From: Bhargavaea cecembensis DSE10 | GTDB lineage: Bacteria > Bacillota > Bacilli > Bacillales_A > Planococcaceae | NCBI RefSeq assembly: GCF_000348905.1 | Contig: NZ_AOFT01000002.1 | Coordinates: 186,001-250,000, forward strand | Direction of reading: 5' to 3' | Length of the DNA: 64,000 bases | Made by a program: the position numbers and the translations under genes | Shown: positions 47,260-55,681 of the stretch, one piece after another | Layout of the letters: every line of letters starts with the position of its first letter | Numbering within the stretch: the stretch's first letter is position 1 | The notes under the pieces: model-generated | What the model was told of the DNA's origin: nothing | The model's input: the letters and a program-made list of their open reading frames with translations, nothing else | The model's database searches: none

Positions 47260-50200
47260 GATCCCGCTCCTTTCGGGCCAGTCCCGACAGAAGGGACCGG
47301 CTCCTCGTATTCCACTTCGCTGCCTTCCGTCAGCCTGACGGAGACCGGTTTCGAAATTCCTGACTCCTGCATAGTGATGCCGTAAAGCACATCGGCACCT
47401 TCCATCGTCCCCTTCCGGTGGGTAATCACGATGAACTGTGTCTCGCTGCTGAATTTCTTCAGGTAATCGCTGTAGCGGAGCACATTGGCCTCGTCCAGCG
47501 CCGCCTCGACTTCGTCCAGTACGCAAAACGGCACGGGCCGCACTTTCAGGATGGCGAACAGCAGCGCGATTGCGGTCAATGCCCGCTCCCCGCCGGAAAG
47601 CAGGCTCAGGTTCTGCAGTTTCTTGCCCGGCGGGCATGCGACGATATCGATGCCGGTCCGGAGCATGTCGTCCGGATCGGTGAGGACAAGCTCCGTCCTG
47701 CCGCCTCCGAACAGTTCCTTGAAGACGATGCCGAACTGCCTGCTGACTGCGTGGAATGTGCTGCTGAACCGCTCCGTCACTTCTGTATCCATCTCGTCTA
47801 TCGCGCTCTCAAGCGTCTCTTTGGCTTCGAGCAGATCATTGCGCTGATCCGTGAGGAACGCATGGCGCTCCGAGACGCTCTCGAATTCCCCGATCGAAGC
47901 AGTGTTGACCGGGCCCAGCTCTTCGATCGACTGCTTCAGGAGCCGCACTTTCTTTCGGGCTTCGTCCGCGCTGAGGTTTTCCGGGAATCTGATTCCTTCT
48001 TCCGGAAGTTCATCGATCCCGTAATCTTCCTCGAGCGAATTTTGCAATGCTTCAAGCTCATAGGTGATCCGGCCCGCACGGAGCTCGGCCTCCCGTACGG
48101 AGGCTGAATGCGCAGCCCTCTTTTCGGACGTGCGCCGGAATCTCGCTTCCGCGGACGCGATGGACTGCTGGAGCGCCTCCCGCCGCTTAAGCGCTTCAGA
48201 CAGGTCTTTTTCAAGGGAAGTCTTTTTCTGTCTCCAATCACGAAGTTCGTTCTCGGCTTCCTCGGGGCTTGAACCGGCATCCCCTCCGGCCGTCCACTGC
48301 ATCTCTTCCCGAAGACGCTCCGCCCTGGCAAGGCGCCCGGCAAGCTCCTCCTCGACTGCCGCTCCGGCAGCTTCAGATTGTGCAAGCTGTTCGGCAACCA
48401 CGGCTGCTTCCTGCCTCAGTTCGCCGAGCCGGTTGTTCATCCGGTCGCGCTCAGTGCGCCCCTCTTCATAAAGGCCCGTCATCTCCTCGATTTCGTTTGA
48501 TGACCGGCTGAGTTCTTCCTTGAGGGCTGCCTGCCGTGATTCTGCTTCACGGATGCGGCTGCGGATCCCTGATGCAAGGACCGTCGTACCGGATTCCTCG
48601 TCACCAAACAGGGAAAGACGGTCTGCCAGGCGCCGCTCAGCCGCCTTCAGTTCCGCGACCCTGCCGACGAGTGCGACTTCTTTCTCCGTCAGTGCTTCGC
48701 GTTCTTCCCTCACCCGTTCGTGGTTCCGGGATTCTTCCGCCAGTTGCTGTTTCAGCGAGGCAATGGCCGTTTCGGCATTGCCGATCGACTTTTCGAGCCG
48801 CCCGGCATCGGCGGTCACCTGTTCCAGCTCCGCTTTTCTCATGAAGATCGGATTGCCCCGGTCTGTTCCGCCGCCGGTCATCGAACCGCCGGCATTGACG
48901 ACATCACCGTCCAGCGTCACGACACGGTAGCGGTGTCCGGTCAGCCCGGCAATTTCATTGGCCCCTTTCAGGGTGCGGGAGATGAGGACGTTGCCAAGCA
49001 GGTTCTGCACGATTGGCATGTACTTTTCTTCCGCGGTCACGACCGTGTCCCCTGTACCGATAAAGTCGCCGTGGGAAGATGCACGGGATAGGGAGGAAGC
49101 ATCGACCCGGCGCGGCTTCATCACGGACAGCGGCAGGAATGTGGCCCGGCCCTTCCGGCTGTTTTTCAGATAGCCGATCGCCTGGCGGGCATCGGCCTCC
49201 GTGACAGTGACGATATTCTGCGCTGCGGCACCGAGGGCCGTTTCCGCTGCACCGGAGAACTCTTTTTTCACGGCGACGAGTGAGGCGACCGCCCCTTCGA
49301 TGCCGTCCAGGCGGTTGCTTTCGGCCGCCCGGAGCACTTCACGGACACCGGTATGGAATCCGGCGAATTCCGCTTCCATCGAAAGAAGGGCTTCCCGCCG
49401 GCCCTTCAGCTTCTCAAGCAGGCTGTAGGCCTTGTACAGCTGCTCCTGTTTCCCGTTCAGCTCGGCAGCGGTGCGTTCCCTTGACGAAGCCAGTTCCGTT
49501 TCATCGGACCGTACGGACAAAAGCCGCTCCTTTAGGACGGCGAGCTCCTCTTCTGCCACGGACAGGGCTGCGGAGGCTTCCTCCCATTCCGCACGGGCCT
49601 CGCCTGCACGCGTACGGTTCCGTTCGGCCGATTCGGACTGGTATTCAAGCTGCTGTGCAAGATGCTTGAGTTCATTTTTCACGGCAGCTTCTTCGTTCAG
49701 CAGTTCGATATAGGCTGATTTCAGTTCGTCGATCTTTCGGGCCGTCTCATCCAGCGGGCGGTCCATGACTTCCTGAAGCCGGCGGATTTCGGAACGTGTT
49801 TCCCGGAGGGTCTTTTTCCGGCTGTCCGCTTCCTGCCCGGCCTGTTCCTTCCGCTGTCTGAGCCTTGCAGCCGCTTCTTCGGTTTCGGCAAGGTCTTCGC
49901 GCAGCCTTTCCAGCTGCCGCTCGGCATGGGTCTTCCGCTCTGCAAGCACCTGTTTGCGGCCTTCCCACTTCTCGACGTTCGCCCCCGCTTCCGCAAGCGC
50001 GGTGTGCAGGCCATCCAGCCTTGCTGACAGTTTCTCTGCTTCTTCACGGAGACGGCCGAGTTCCGCTTCATGGAGTCCGGCCTCTTCCGCGGCAGCCCGC
50101 TCAAGCCCGGACGCCTCCTCAAGGCGTTTGCGGACTTCCTGCAGCTGCTTTTCATTTTCCCGGATGTCATGGGACAGCAATGCAGTGCCGATTTCATTCA

Positions 50201-50864
50201 GCTCACCGGACATTGCAAGATAATCCTTTGCGGCGGACGCCTGGATCCTGAGCGGTTCAAGGCGTCCGTCCAGCTCGTGAAGGATGTCAAGCACCCGGTT
50301 CAGGTTGTCTTCCGTTTCGAACAGCTTATGTTCGGCCTTGCGGCGGCGCTGCTTATACTTGAGCACGCCCGCCGCCTCCTCGAAGATCGCACGGCGGTCT
50401 TCCGGCTTGCTGTTCAGGATTTCGTCGACACGCCCCTGTGAAATGACGGAGAACGCTTCCTTGCCGAGCCCCGAATCCATAAACAGATCAACGATGTCCC
50501 GGAGGCGGCAGTCCTGCCGGTTAATCTGGTATTCACTGTCTCCCGAGCGGAACACCCGCCGCGTGATGCTGACCTCACTAAAGTCGAGCGGCACGCGGCC
50601 GTCCGAGTTGTCGAGAACCAGGGTAACCTCTGCGAAATTCAGCGCCTTCCTCGAATCACTTCCGGAGAAGATGACATCTTCCATCTTGCCCCCGCGGAGG
50701 GTTTTTGCCGACTGTTCGCCGAGGACCCAGCGGATGGCGTCGGTGATGTTGCTTTTTCCGCTTCCGTTCGGGCCCACGACCGCGGTCACCCCCGGCACAA
50801 AGTCCAGGCCGATCCGTTCGCCGAACGACTTGAACCCGATGATTTCGAGTCGCTTCAGATACAA
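47256..50864 (-). CDS. smc: Chromosome partition protein SMC
   Basis: SMC is the ATPase of the condensin-like complex with ScpAB. The 1202-residue protein has the Walker A GPNGSGKSN at residues 31-39, then a long coiled coil and a hinge near residues 500-680. A second coiled coil follows, and the C-terminal head has LSGGERALTAIALLFA and DEVEAALDEANV. The start is TTG two bases after the rnc stop (MYLKRLEIIGFKSFGER), matching family N-termini; the Shine-Dalgarno is weak, implying coupling to rnc. Confidence 0.97.
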   Translation of the reverse strand: MYLKRLEIIGFKSFGERIGLDFVPGVTAVVGPNGSGKSNITDAIRWVLGEQSAKTLRGGKMEDVIFSGSDSRKALNFAEVTLVLDNSDGRVPLDFSEVSITRRVFRSGDSEYQINRQDCRLRDIVDLFMDSGLGKEAFSVISQGRVDEILNSKPEDRRAIFEEAAGVLKYKQRRRKAEHKLFETEDNLNRVLDILHELDGRLEPLRIQASAAKDYLAMSGELNEIGTALLSHDIRENEKQLQEVRKRLEEASGLERAAAEEAGLHEAELGRLREEAEKLSARLDGLHTALAEAGANVEKWEGRKQVLAERKTHAERQLERLREDLAETEEAAARLRQRKEQAGQEADSRKKTLRETRSEIRRLQEVMDRPLDETARKIDELKSAYIELLNEEAAVKNELKHLAQQLEYQSESAERNRTRAGEARAEWEEASAALSVAEEELAVLKERLLSVRSDETELASSRERTAAELNGKQEQLYKAYSLLEKLKGRREALLSMEAEFAGFHTGVREVLRAAESNRLDGIEGAVASLVAVKKEFSGAAETALGAAAQNIVTVTEADARQAIGYLKNSRKGRATFLPLSVMKPRRVDASSLSRASSHGDFIGTGDTVVTAEEKYMPIVQNLLGNVLISRTLKGANEIAGLTGHRYRVVTLDGDVVNAGGSMTGGGTDRGNPIFMRKAELEQVTADAGRLEKSIGNAETAIASLKQQLAEESRNHERVREEREALTEKEVALVGRVAELKAAERRLADRLSLFGDEESGTTVLASGIRSRIREAESRQAALKEELSRSSNEIEEMTGLYEEGRTERDRMNNRLGELRQEAAVVAEQLAQSEAAGAAVEEELAGRLARAERLREEMQWTAGGDAGSSPEEAENELRDWRQKKTSLEKDLSEALKRREALQQSIASAEARFRRTSEKRAAHSASVREAELRAGRITYELEALQNSLEEDYGIDELPEEGIRFPENLSADEARKKVRLLKQSIEELGPVNTASIGEFESVSERHAFLTDQRNDLLEAKETLESAIDEMDTEVTERFSSTFHAVSRQFGIVFKELFGGGRTELVLTDPDDMLRTGIDIVACPPGKKLQNLSLLSGGERALTAIALLFAILKVRPVPFCVLDEVEAALDEANVLRYSDYLKKFSSETQFIVITHRKGTMEGADVLYGITMQESGISKPVSVRLTEGSEVEYEEPVPSVGTGPKGAGS

Positions 50865-50865
50865 A

Positions 50866-51627
50866 TTATTCCGCCTGCCCTTCAGTCTTGCGCAGTTCGC
50901 TGATGGCGTGGCGGGCCGCCAGCTGCTCCGCCTCTTTCTTCGACTTGCCCTCGCCGCGGCCCAATTCGTCGCCGCCGATCGTGACGGCCGAAACGAACAC
51001 GCGATCATGCGCGGGTCCCTTTTCGTCCACAATCCGGTAGTTAAGCTGGCCGCTGGACGACTGCTGCACCATTTCCTGGAGCTGGCTCTTGTAATCCATC
51101 ACATGGGAAAAAGCACCGACCTTCACTTTCGGGAAGACGATCTGTTCAAGGAATCCGACCACCTTGTCGAATCCGTTGTCCAGATAAAGCGCACCGACAA
51201 ATGCTTCAAACACGTCGGCCAGAAGAGACGGCCGTGTGCGTCCTCCGGTCTGCTCTTCGCCTTTGCCGAGGAGCACGTAGCGGCCGAAATCCAGCTCGTC
51301 CGCAAACTGGACGAGGGACGGTTCGCAGACAATTGCAGCGCGGAGCTTGGTCAGTTCGCCTTCGCTCATGGATGGATAAGTTTCAAAAAGAAAACGGGAG
51401 ACGGCCAGTTCCAGGACGGCATCGCCCAGAAATTCAAGGCGCTCGTTGTCGTCATGGATCCTTCTCCGGTGCTCGTTCACATACGAGGAGTGCGTGAATG
51501 CACGGTACAGGAGGGTCGGGTCACTGAACGTGAAGCCGATGTTCTCCTCGAAATCGGCAAATCGCTTATGGACAGATTCCGGGTAGGAACCTTTTTTGAT
51601 GTGGCGCTCTTTTTTGTTCATAGTCAT
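50866..51627 (-). CDS. rnc: Ribonuclease III
   Basis: RNase III cleaves double-stranded RNA, including rRNA precursors and scRNA. The start at 51627 follows AAAGG and gives 253 residues. The catalytic signature [14 protein letters not shown] begins at residue 61, with acidic residues at 65 and 69. The C-terminal dsRNA-binding domain spans about residues 180-250 ([30 protein letters not shown]). Confidence 0.97.
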   Translation of the reverse strand: MTMNKKERHIKKGSYPESVHKRFADFEENIGFTFSDPTLLYRAFTHSSYVNEHRRRIHDDNERLEFLGDAVLELAVSRFLFETYPSMSEGELTKLRAAIVCEPSLVQFADELDFGRYVLLGKGEEQTGGRTRPSLLADVFEAFVGALYLDNGFDKVVGFLEQIVFPKVKVGAFSHVMDYKSQLQEMVQQSSSGQLNYRIVDEKGPAHDRVFVSAVTIGGDELGRGEGKSKKEAEQLAARHAISELRKTEGQAE

Positions 51628-51693
51628 CAGATCTGCCTTTCCGTTGTGGATATATGCTAAGTTTACCCCTTTCGGCAGGGTAACGCAAAATGG

Positions 51694-51742
51694 CAAAAGA
51701 GGCTGGCGCCCGTCCGTATCCGGACTGCTCGCCTGCCTCTTC
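51694..51742 (-). terminator. Terminator after acpP
   Basis: On the minus strand AAGAGGC.GGCG pairs with GCC.GCCTCTT, with an inner GTCCG/CGGAC stem, followed by TTTTG. It separates acpP from rnc. Confidence 0.75.
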
Positions 51743-51750
51743 AAAACCGA

Positions 51751-51987
51751 TCATGCGGTCTTTTCTTCAATATAAGAAACTGCGTCTCCGACAGTCCCGA
51801 TCTTCTCCGCGTCCTCGTCGGAGATTTCAAGGTCGAATTCGTCCTCGAGCTCCATCACGAGCTCTACGACGTCAAGGGAGTCCGCGCCAAGATCCTCACG
51901 GAAGGATGCTTCGGGCTTCACTTCGCTCTCATCAACGCCAAGACGGTCGACAATCACCTTTGTCACACGTTCCAGAACAGTTGCCAA
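51751..51987 (-). CDS. acpP: Acyl carrier protein
   Basis: ACP carries acyl chains on a phosphopantetheine attached to Ser 37 in the GADSLD motif. It is highly acidic, at 78 residues. The upstream ATG is only 3 bases from GGAGG, whereas the TTG at 51987 has 8-base spacing and gives [17 protein letters not shown] as in relatives, so the TTG start is preferred. It ends the fapR-plsX-fabD-fabG lipid operon and may also have its own promoter. Confidence 0.95.
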   Translation of the reverse strand: MATVLERVTKVIVDRLGVDESEVKPEASFREDLGADSLDVVELVMELEDEFDLEISDEDAEKIGTVGDAVSYIEEKTA

Positions 51988-52068
51988 TCCATTCACCTCC
52001 TCTCAAGGGAGAGTCTGTTTATCGGTTCGCTTCCGGCTGTTGCCTGAAGTTTTTCCGGCCACCCAATC

Positions 52069-52097
52069 AGTATGACAGGCAGCCCGTTTCGGGACAA
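52069..52097 (-). promoter_or_regulatory. Candidate promoter of acpP
   Basis: TTGTCC, 17 bp, CATACT on the minus strand, in the 114-bp fabG-acpP gap. Both hexamers are moderate. Confidence 0.4.
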
Positions 52098-52101
52098 GGG
52101 G

Positions 52102-52848
52102 TTACATGACCATTCCGCCGTCAACATGCAGCGTCTGGCCGGTGATGTACCCAGCATCCTCCGAAGCGAGGAAGACGACCGCACGGGCCACGTGCTCCGG
52201 ATCCCCGAGGTTTCCGAGCGGGATTTGTGCCTGCATCGCTTCCTTCACATCTTCAGGAAGCTTGTCCGTCATGTCCGTCGTGATGAATCCGGGTGCAACG
52301 GCATTGACACGGATTCCCCGTGCAGCCAGTTCCTTGGCGGCCGTCTTTGTCAGTCCGATGACGCCCGCCTTTGCGGCAACGTAGTTGGCCTGGCCGGCAT
52401 TTCCGGCGACGCCTACCACGGATGCCAGATTGACGATCGTGCCGGACCGTTTTTTCATCATCGGCCGCGCGACGGCCTTTGTGCAGAGGAAGACCCCTTT
52501 CAGGTTGGTCGACAGCACGTCATCCCATTCTTCCTCCTTCATGCGCATGAGGAGGTTGTCCTTCGTGATGCCCGCGTTGTTGACGAGGATGTCGACGGAG
52601 CCGAAGCGCTCCATCGTCTCGTCGACAAGCTGCTTGACGTCTTCCTGGCTGCTGACCGAGGCGCGGACGGCAAACGCCTCCCCGCCCGCATCCTCGATCA
52701 TCCGGACGGTCTCTGCGGCCTTGTCTTCGCTGCCTGCATAGTTTACGGCGACCTTCGCGCCTTCTTTTGCAAGGGCAATGGCAATCGCCCGCCCGATGCC
52801 GCGGGAAGCCCCCGTCACAATAGCGGATTTACCGGTAAGTTTGCCCAT
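52102..52848 (-). CDS. fabG: 3-oxoacyl-[ACP] reductase
   Basis: FabG reduces beta-ketoacyl-ACP with NADPH in fatty-acid elongation. It is a 248-residue short-chain dehydrogenase with VTGASRGIG at 11-19, NNAG at 90-93, and the catalytic Ser143, Tyr156 and Lys160 (YVAAK). Its ATG directly follows the fabD stop (TGAATG). Confidence 0.97.
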   Translation of the reverse strand: MGKLTGKSAIVTGASRGIGRAIAIALAKEGAKVAVNYAGSEDKAAETVRMIEDAGGEAFAVRASVSSQEDVKQLVDETMERFGSVDILVNNAGITKDNLLMRMKEEEWDDVLSTNLKGVFLCTKAVARPMMKKRSGTIVNLASVVGVAGNAGQANYVAAKAGVIGLTKTAAKELAARGIRVNAVAPGFITTDMTDKLPEDVKEAMQAQIPLGNLGDPEHVARAVVFLASEDAGYITGQTLHVDGGMVM

Positions 52849-53793
52849 TCACGACCATCCTTTCGCCGTCTCGACGGCCTTGTTCAATGTTTCCGTATCT
52901 TCGACCCTGAGCACGGTGGCGGAACGGTCGATTTTCCGGATCAGCCCGGACAGCACGCCGCCCGGACCGCATTCGATAAAGAGTGTCACGCCGAGGTCCA
53001 GCATGTTCCTGACGGATTCTTCCCAGCGCACCGGAGAATACAGCTGCTCCACGAGAAGCTGTTTGGTCTGTTCGGGATCCCGGACAGGTTCTGCGGTGAC
53101 ATTTGCGATCACCGGGAATTCCGCTTCGCTGAACCCGACGGAATCCAGCTGCGCCTGGAGCTTTTGTGCCGCAGGCTTCATGAGCGAGGAGTGGAATGGC
53201 CCGCTCACGTCTAGCGGGATCGCCCGCTTGGCGCCTGCCGCCTTCGCTGCCTCGCAAGCCAGTTCGACACCGCGCTTGCTGCCGGAAATAACGATCTGTC
53301 CCGGGCAGTTCAGGTTGGCCGGCTGCACCGGATGCCCTTCTCCGGTCACAACATCCGTCACGCGCTTCAGCTCTTCGGCACCGAGGCCGAGGATGGCGGC
53401 CATCGAGCCTTCTCCCGCCGGGACGGCCTCGTTCATGTACAAACCTCTGCGATGGACCGTCTCCGCGGCGTCGCCGAACGTCAGAACGCCCGCCGAAACA
53501 AGTGCCGTATATTCGCCGAGGCTATGACCGGCAGCGTAATCCGGCCGGATGCCCGCTTCCTTGAGTGCGGCATCAATCGCCGCGCCAGCCGTCAGCAGGG
53601 CAGGCTGTGCATGGTAGGTGAGTGTCAGTTCTTCCTGAGGGCCTTCCTGCATCAGCCCGCCCAGCCCGATGCCGAGGCGGCTGTCCGCTTCATCAGCGAA
53701 GCTGCTGAACGCGGCGCCTGTTCCGATAAATTCCGAGGCCATGCCGACTTTCTGCGAACCCTGGCCAGGGAAGACAAATGCGATCTTACTCAT
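52849..53793 (-). CDS. fabD: Malonyl-CoA:ACP transacylase
   Basis: FabD loads malonyl groups onto ACP. The nucleophile is Ser 91 in GHSLGEY (89-95), and the catalytic His is near residue 201 in [10 protein letters not shown]. The GQGSQKVGM motif opens the protein. Its 314 residues match the family. The gene overlaps plsX by 8 bp, with the plsX 3' end supplying GGAAGGA. Confidence 0.97.
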   Translation of the reverse strand: MSKIAFVFPGQGSQKVGMASEFIGTGAAFSSFADEADSRLGIGLGGLMQEGPQEELTLTYHAQPALLTAGAAIDAALKEAGIRPDYAAGHSLGEYTALVSAGVLTFGDAAETVHRRGLYMNEAVPAGEGSMAAILGLGAEELKRVTDVVTGEGHPVQPANLNCPGQIVISGSKRGVELACEAAKAAGAKRAIPLDVSGPFHSSLMKPAAQKLQAQLDSVGFSEAEFPVIANVTAEPVRDPEQTKQLLVEQLYSPVRWEESVRNMLDLGVTLFIECGPGGVLSGLIRKIDRSATVLRVEDTETLNKAVETAKGWS

Positions 53794-54781
53794 GTTCCCC
53801 CATCCTTCCGATCGTCTCTCCGATACGCTCCGTCACACCGTGTCCGGCCATGGTCCTTGCCTGGCGGATGGCGTTCATGACGGCGTTGGCATTCGAGGAG
53901 CCGTGTGCCTTGATCAGCGGTGCTTTCAGGCCGAACAGGCCGGCACCGCCGTACTCTGTGTAGTCCATTTTCTTTTTCAGATCCTTGAGCCCGTCCTTGA
54001 CGAGGAGGCCGGCGATCTTGCCTTTTGCATTGGACATGAAGGCGTCTTTCATCATGGACATCAGCCCCTGGGCTGTGCCCTCGATCGTCTTCAGCACCAT
54101 ATTGCCGGTGAAGCCGTCGGTCACGACGACGTCGGCGACTCCTCCCAGCAGATCTCTCGCTTCCACATTTCCGATAAAGTTGACCGGACAGCCGGCCAGG
54201 AGGGCGTGGGCTTCCTTGGTTAGTTCGTTTCCCTTGTTTTCTTCGGTGCCGATATTGAGAAGGCCCACCCGGGGATTTTGGATGCCGCGGACCTGCTCGG
54301 CATAGATGCTTCCCATAATTGCGTACTGCGCAAGATGCTGCGGCTTCGCGTCGGCATTCGCCCCCATGTCAAGCATGACAAACCCATTCCCGTCGAGAGT
54401 CGGGAGGGTCGGCGCAAGAGCGGGACGGTCAACCCCGTCAAGACGGCCGACAACGAAAAGCCCCGCGGCCATGAGCGCTCCCGTATTCCCGGCGCTGACG
54501 CCCGCATCGGCCTCCCCGTCCCGGACGGCCTGTGCCATGCGGACCATGGATGAATCCTTTTTCCGCCTGACAGCGCGGACCGGTTCGTCCTCCCCTTCGA
54601 TTTTCTCGGTGCAATGGATGATCTCAAGGCGCTCATGCGCCCCGATCATCGGCTCGATCCGGCCGGAATCCCCGTATAGCCGGATCCGGATATCAGGGAA
54701 CGCCTCCAGTGCCTGCCGCACTCCTTCCACTGCCGCATCAGGGGCATGGTCGCCCCCCATTCCGTCTACTGCTATGATCAT
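53786..54781 (-). CDS. plsX: Phosphate acyltransferase PlsX
   Basis: PlsX converts acyl-ACP to acyl-phosphate for PlsY and links fatty-acid and phospholipid synthesis. The 331 residues begin with the diagnostic [20 protein letters not shown] and contain [11 protein letters not shown] and [14 protein letters not shown]. It overlaps fapR by 4 bp. Confidence 0.97.
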   Translation of the reverse strand: MIIAVDGMGGDHAPDAAVEGVRQALEAFPDIRIRLYGDSGRIEPMIGAHERLEIIHCTEKIEGEDEPVRAVRRKKDSSMVRMAQAVRDGEADAGVSAGNTGALMAAGLFVVGRLDGVDRPALAPTLPTLDGNGFVMLDMGANADAKPQHLAQYAIMGSIYAEQVRGIQNPRVGLLNIGTEENKGNELTKEAHALLAGCPVNFIGNVEARDLLGGVADVVVTDGFTGNMVLKTIEGTAQGLMSMMKDAFMSNAKGKIAGLLVKDGLKDLKKKMDYTEYGGAGLFGLKAPLIKAHGSSNANAVMNAIRQARTMAGHGVTERIGETIGRMGEHE

Positions 54782-55356
54782 GATTGTCCCTCTTTTCCGC
54801 TCTCGTGGGTCCGGTACATTTCAAATGTTCCGGTGAAAACAGGCTCATCACCCACCGTCGAGATAACCTCCACGATTGACCGGCGGGGCCGTTTATCCGG
54901 CCGGACCGCCGCTTTTGCAACGACACGCTCTCCCGCCCTCACCGGCTTGATGAAGTTCAGCGATGATTTTGCGGTAAGCGCAAGCTCATCATCGATGACC
55001 GCCACGGCAAGGGAGTTGGCCTGTGCGAACAGATGATGCCCCCTTGCGATGCCGTTGCGCTGGAAGACGTGGTCCTTCGTGACGTCGAACACGGACACCG
55101 CACGCTTGTCCAGCTCAATATCGATGATGTCGCCGATCACTTCGTCGATCGGCAGCGACTTCACGTCGTCAAGCGACCGGACGGCCACATCTTTCAGGCG
55201 TTCCCGCAGTTCAGGAATCCCCTTCTCCATCCGGTCGAGGCGTATGGTCTGGACGCTGACCCCGAAATGTTCGGCGAGGTCGCCGTCCGTGAGCAGCGGG
55301 TTCTCCTCCAGCAGCGATGACAGGCGGGCCTGGCGCTCTCGTTTCTGCAGTTTCAT
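54778..55356 (-). CDS. fapR: Fatty acid biosynthesis repressor FapR
   Basis: FapR represses fatty-acid and phospholipid genes until malonyl-CoA or malonyl-ACP binds. The N-terminal HTH ([27 protein letters not shown]) precedes a hot-dog ligand domain with [26 protein letters not shown]. The start at 55356 gives 192 residues (188 in B. subtilis). A matching operator lies between the promoter and the gene, so autoregulation is expected. Confidence 0.97.
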   Translation of the reverse strand: MKLQKRERQARLSSLLEENPLLTDGDLAEHFGVSVQTIRLDRMEKGIPELRERLKDVAVRSLDDVKSLPIDEVIGDIIDIELDKRAVSVFDVTKDHVFQRNGIARGHHLFAQANSLAVAVIDDELALTAKSSLNFIKPVRAGERVVAKAAVRPDKRPRRSIVEVISTVGDEPVFTGTFEMYRTHESGKEGQS

Positions 55357-55372
55357 GTTTTCACCACCGGAT

Positions 55373-55389
55373 TTAGCACTTGGTACTAA
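55373..55389 (-). promoter_or_regulatory. FapR operator
   Basis: The minus-strand sequence TTAGTACCAAGTGCTAA matches the FapR palindrome (TTAGTACC-centre-TACTAA) except for one base in the second arm and the unconserved centre. It covers the predicted transcription start. Confidence 0.85.
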
Positions 55390-55393
55390 TATG

Positions 55394-55423
55394 AGTATAT
55401 AAAACCATCGGGGCAGATTGCAA
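55394..55423 (-). promoter_or_regulatory. SigA promoter of fapR operon
   Basis: TTGCAA, 18 bp, TATACT on the minus strand. The predicted start near 55387 falls inside the FapR operator. Confidence 0.75.
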
Positions 55424-55477
55424 CCGTGCATGGAAACTTTGTACTTGCCACGTTTCTAATCTATCTTCCGGATTTCA

Positions 55478-55533
55478 GCTTTGGGCACAGGCGCCTTTCT
55501 CGTGAGGCGCAAGTACGGAGGCCGGCGTCTGTA
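55478..55533. repeat. Shorter copy of the intergenic repeat element
   Basis: The plus strand reads GCTTTGGGCACAGGCGCC then TTTCTCGTGAGGCGC, aligning with the unit at 44221-44254. Next to it the minus strand reads CAGACGCCGGCCTCCGTACT, aligning with 44333-44352. The two units are therefore inverted relative to each other, with a GCGCCT/AGGCGC hairpin at 55491-55510. It lies in the 309-bp fapR-recG gap. Confidence 0.6.
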
Positions 55534-55590
55534 GATGTCAACATCTCATCGCTCTATGTCAACGTCTCACACCGGTATGTTAACGTTTCG
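55534..55590. repeat. Three 15-bp direct repeats at exact 21-bp period
   Basis: GATGTCAACATCTCA (55534), TATGTCAACGTCTCA (55555) and TATGTTAACGTTTCG (55576) share TGTYAACRTYTC. Each core is partly palindromic, and the period equals two helical turns. They lie about 150-200 bp upstream of the fapR start. Function unknown. Confidence 0.75.
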
Positions 55591-55639
55591 GTAAAATGCA
55601 CGTGTCTTGGCCTTTTTACGACCGCTACTTTTGTAAAAC

Positions 55640-55681
55640 ACAAAAATCCGGCGAACGGATTCGGGTCAGTCGATCCGTTCG
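55640..55681 (-). terminator. Terminator after recG
   Basis: On the minus strand CGAACGGAT pairs with ATCCGTTCG, then CCGGATTTTTG. The 5' arm is made of the last recG codons. Confidence 0.7.
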
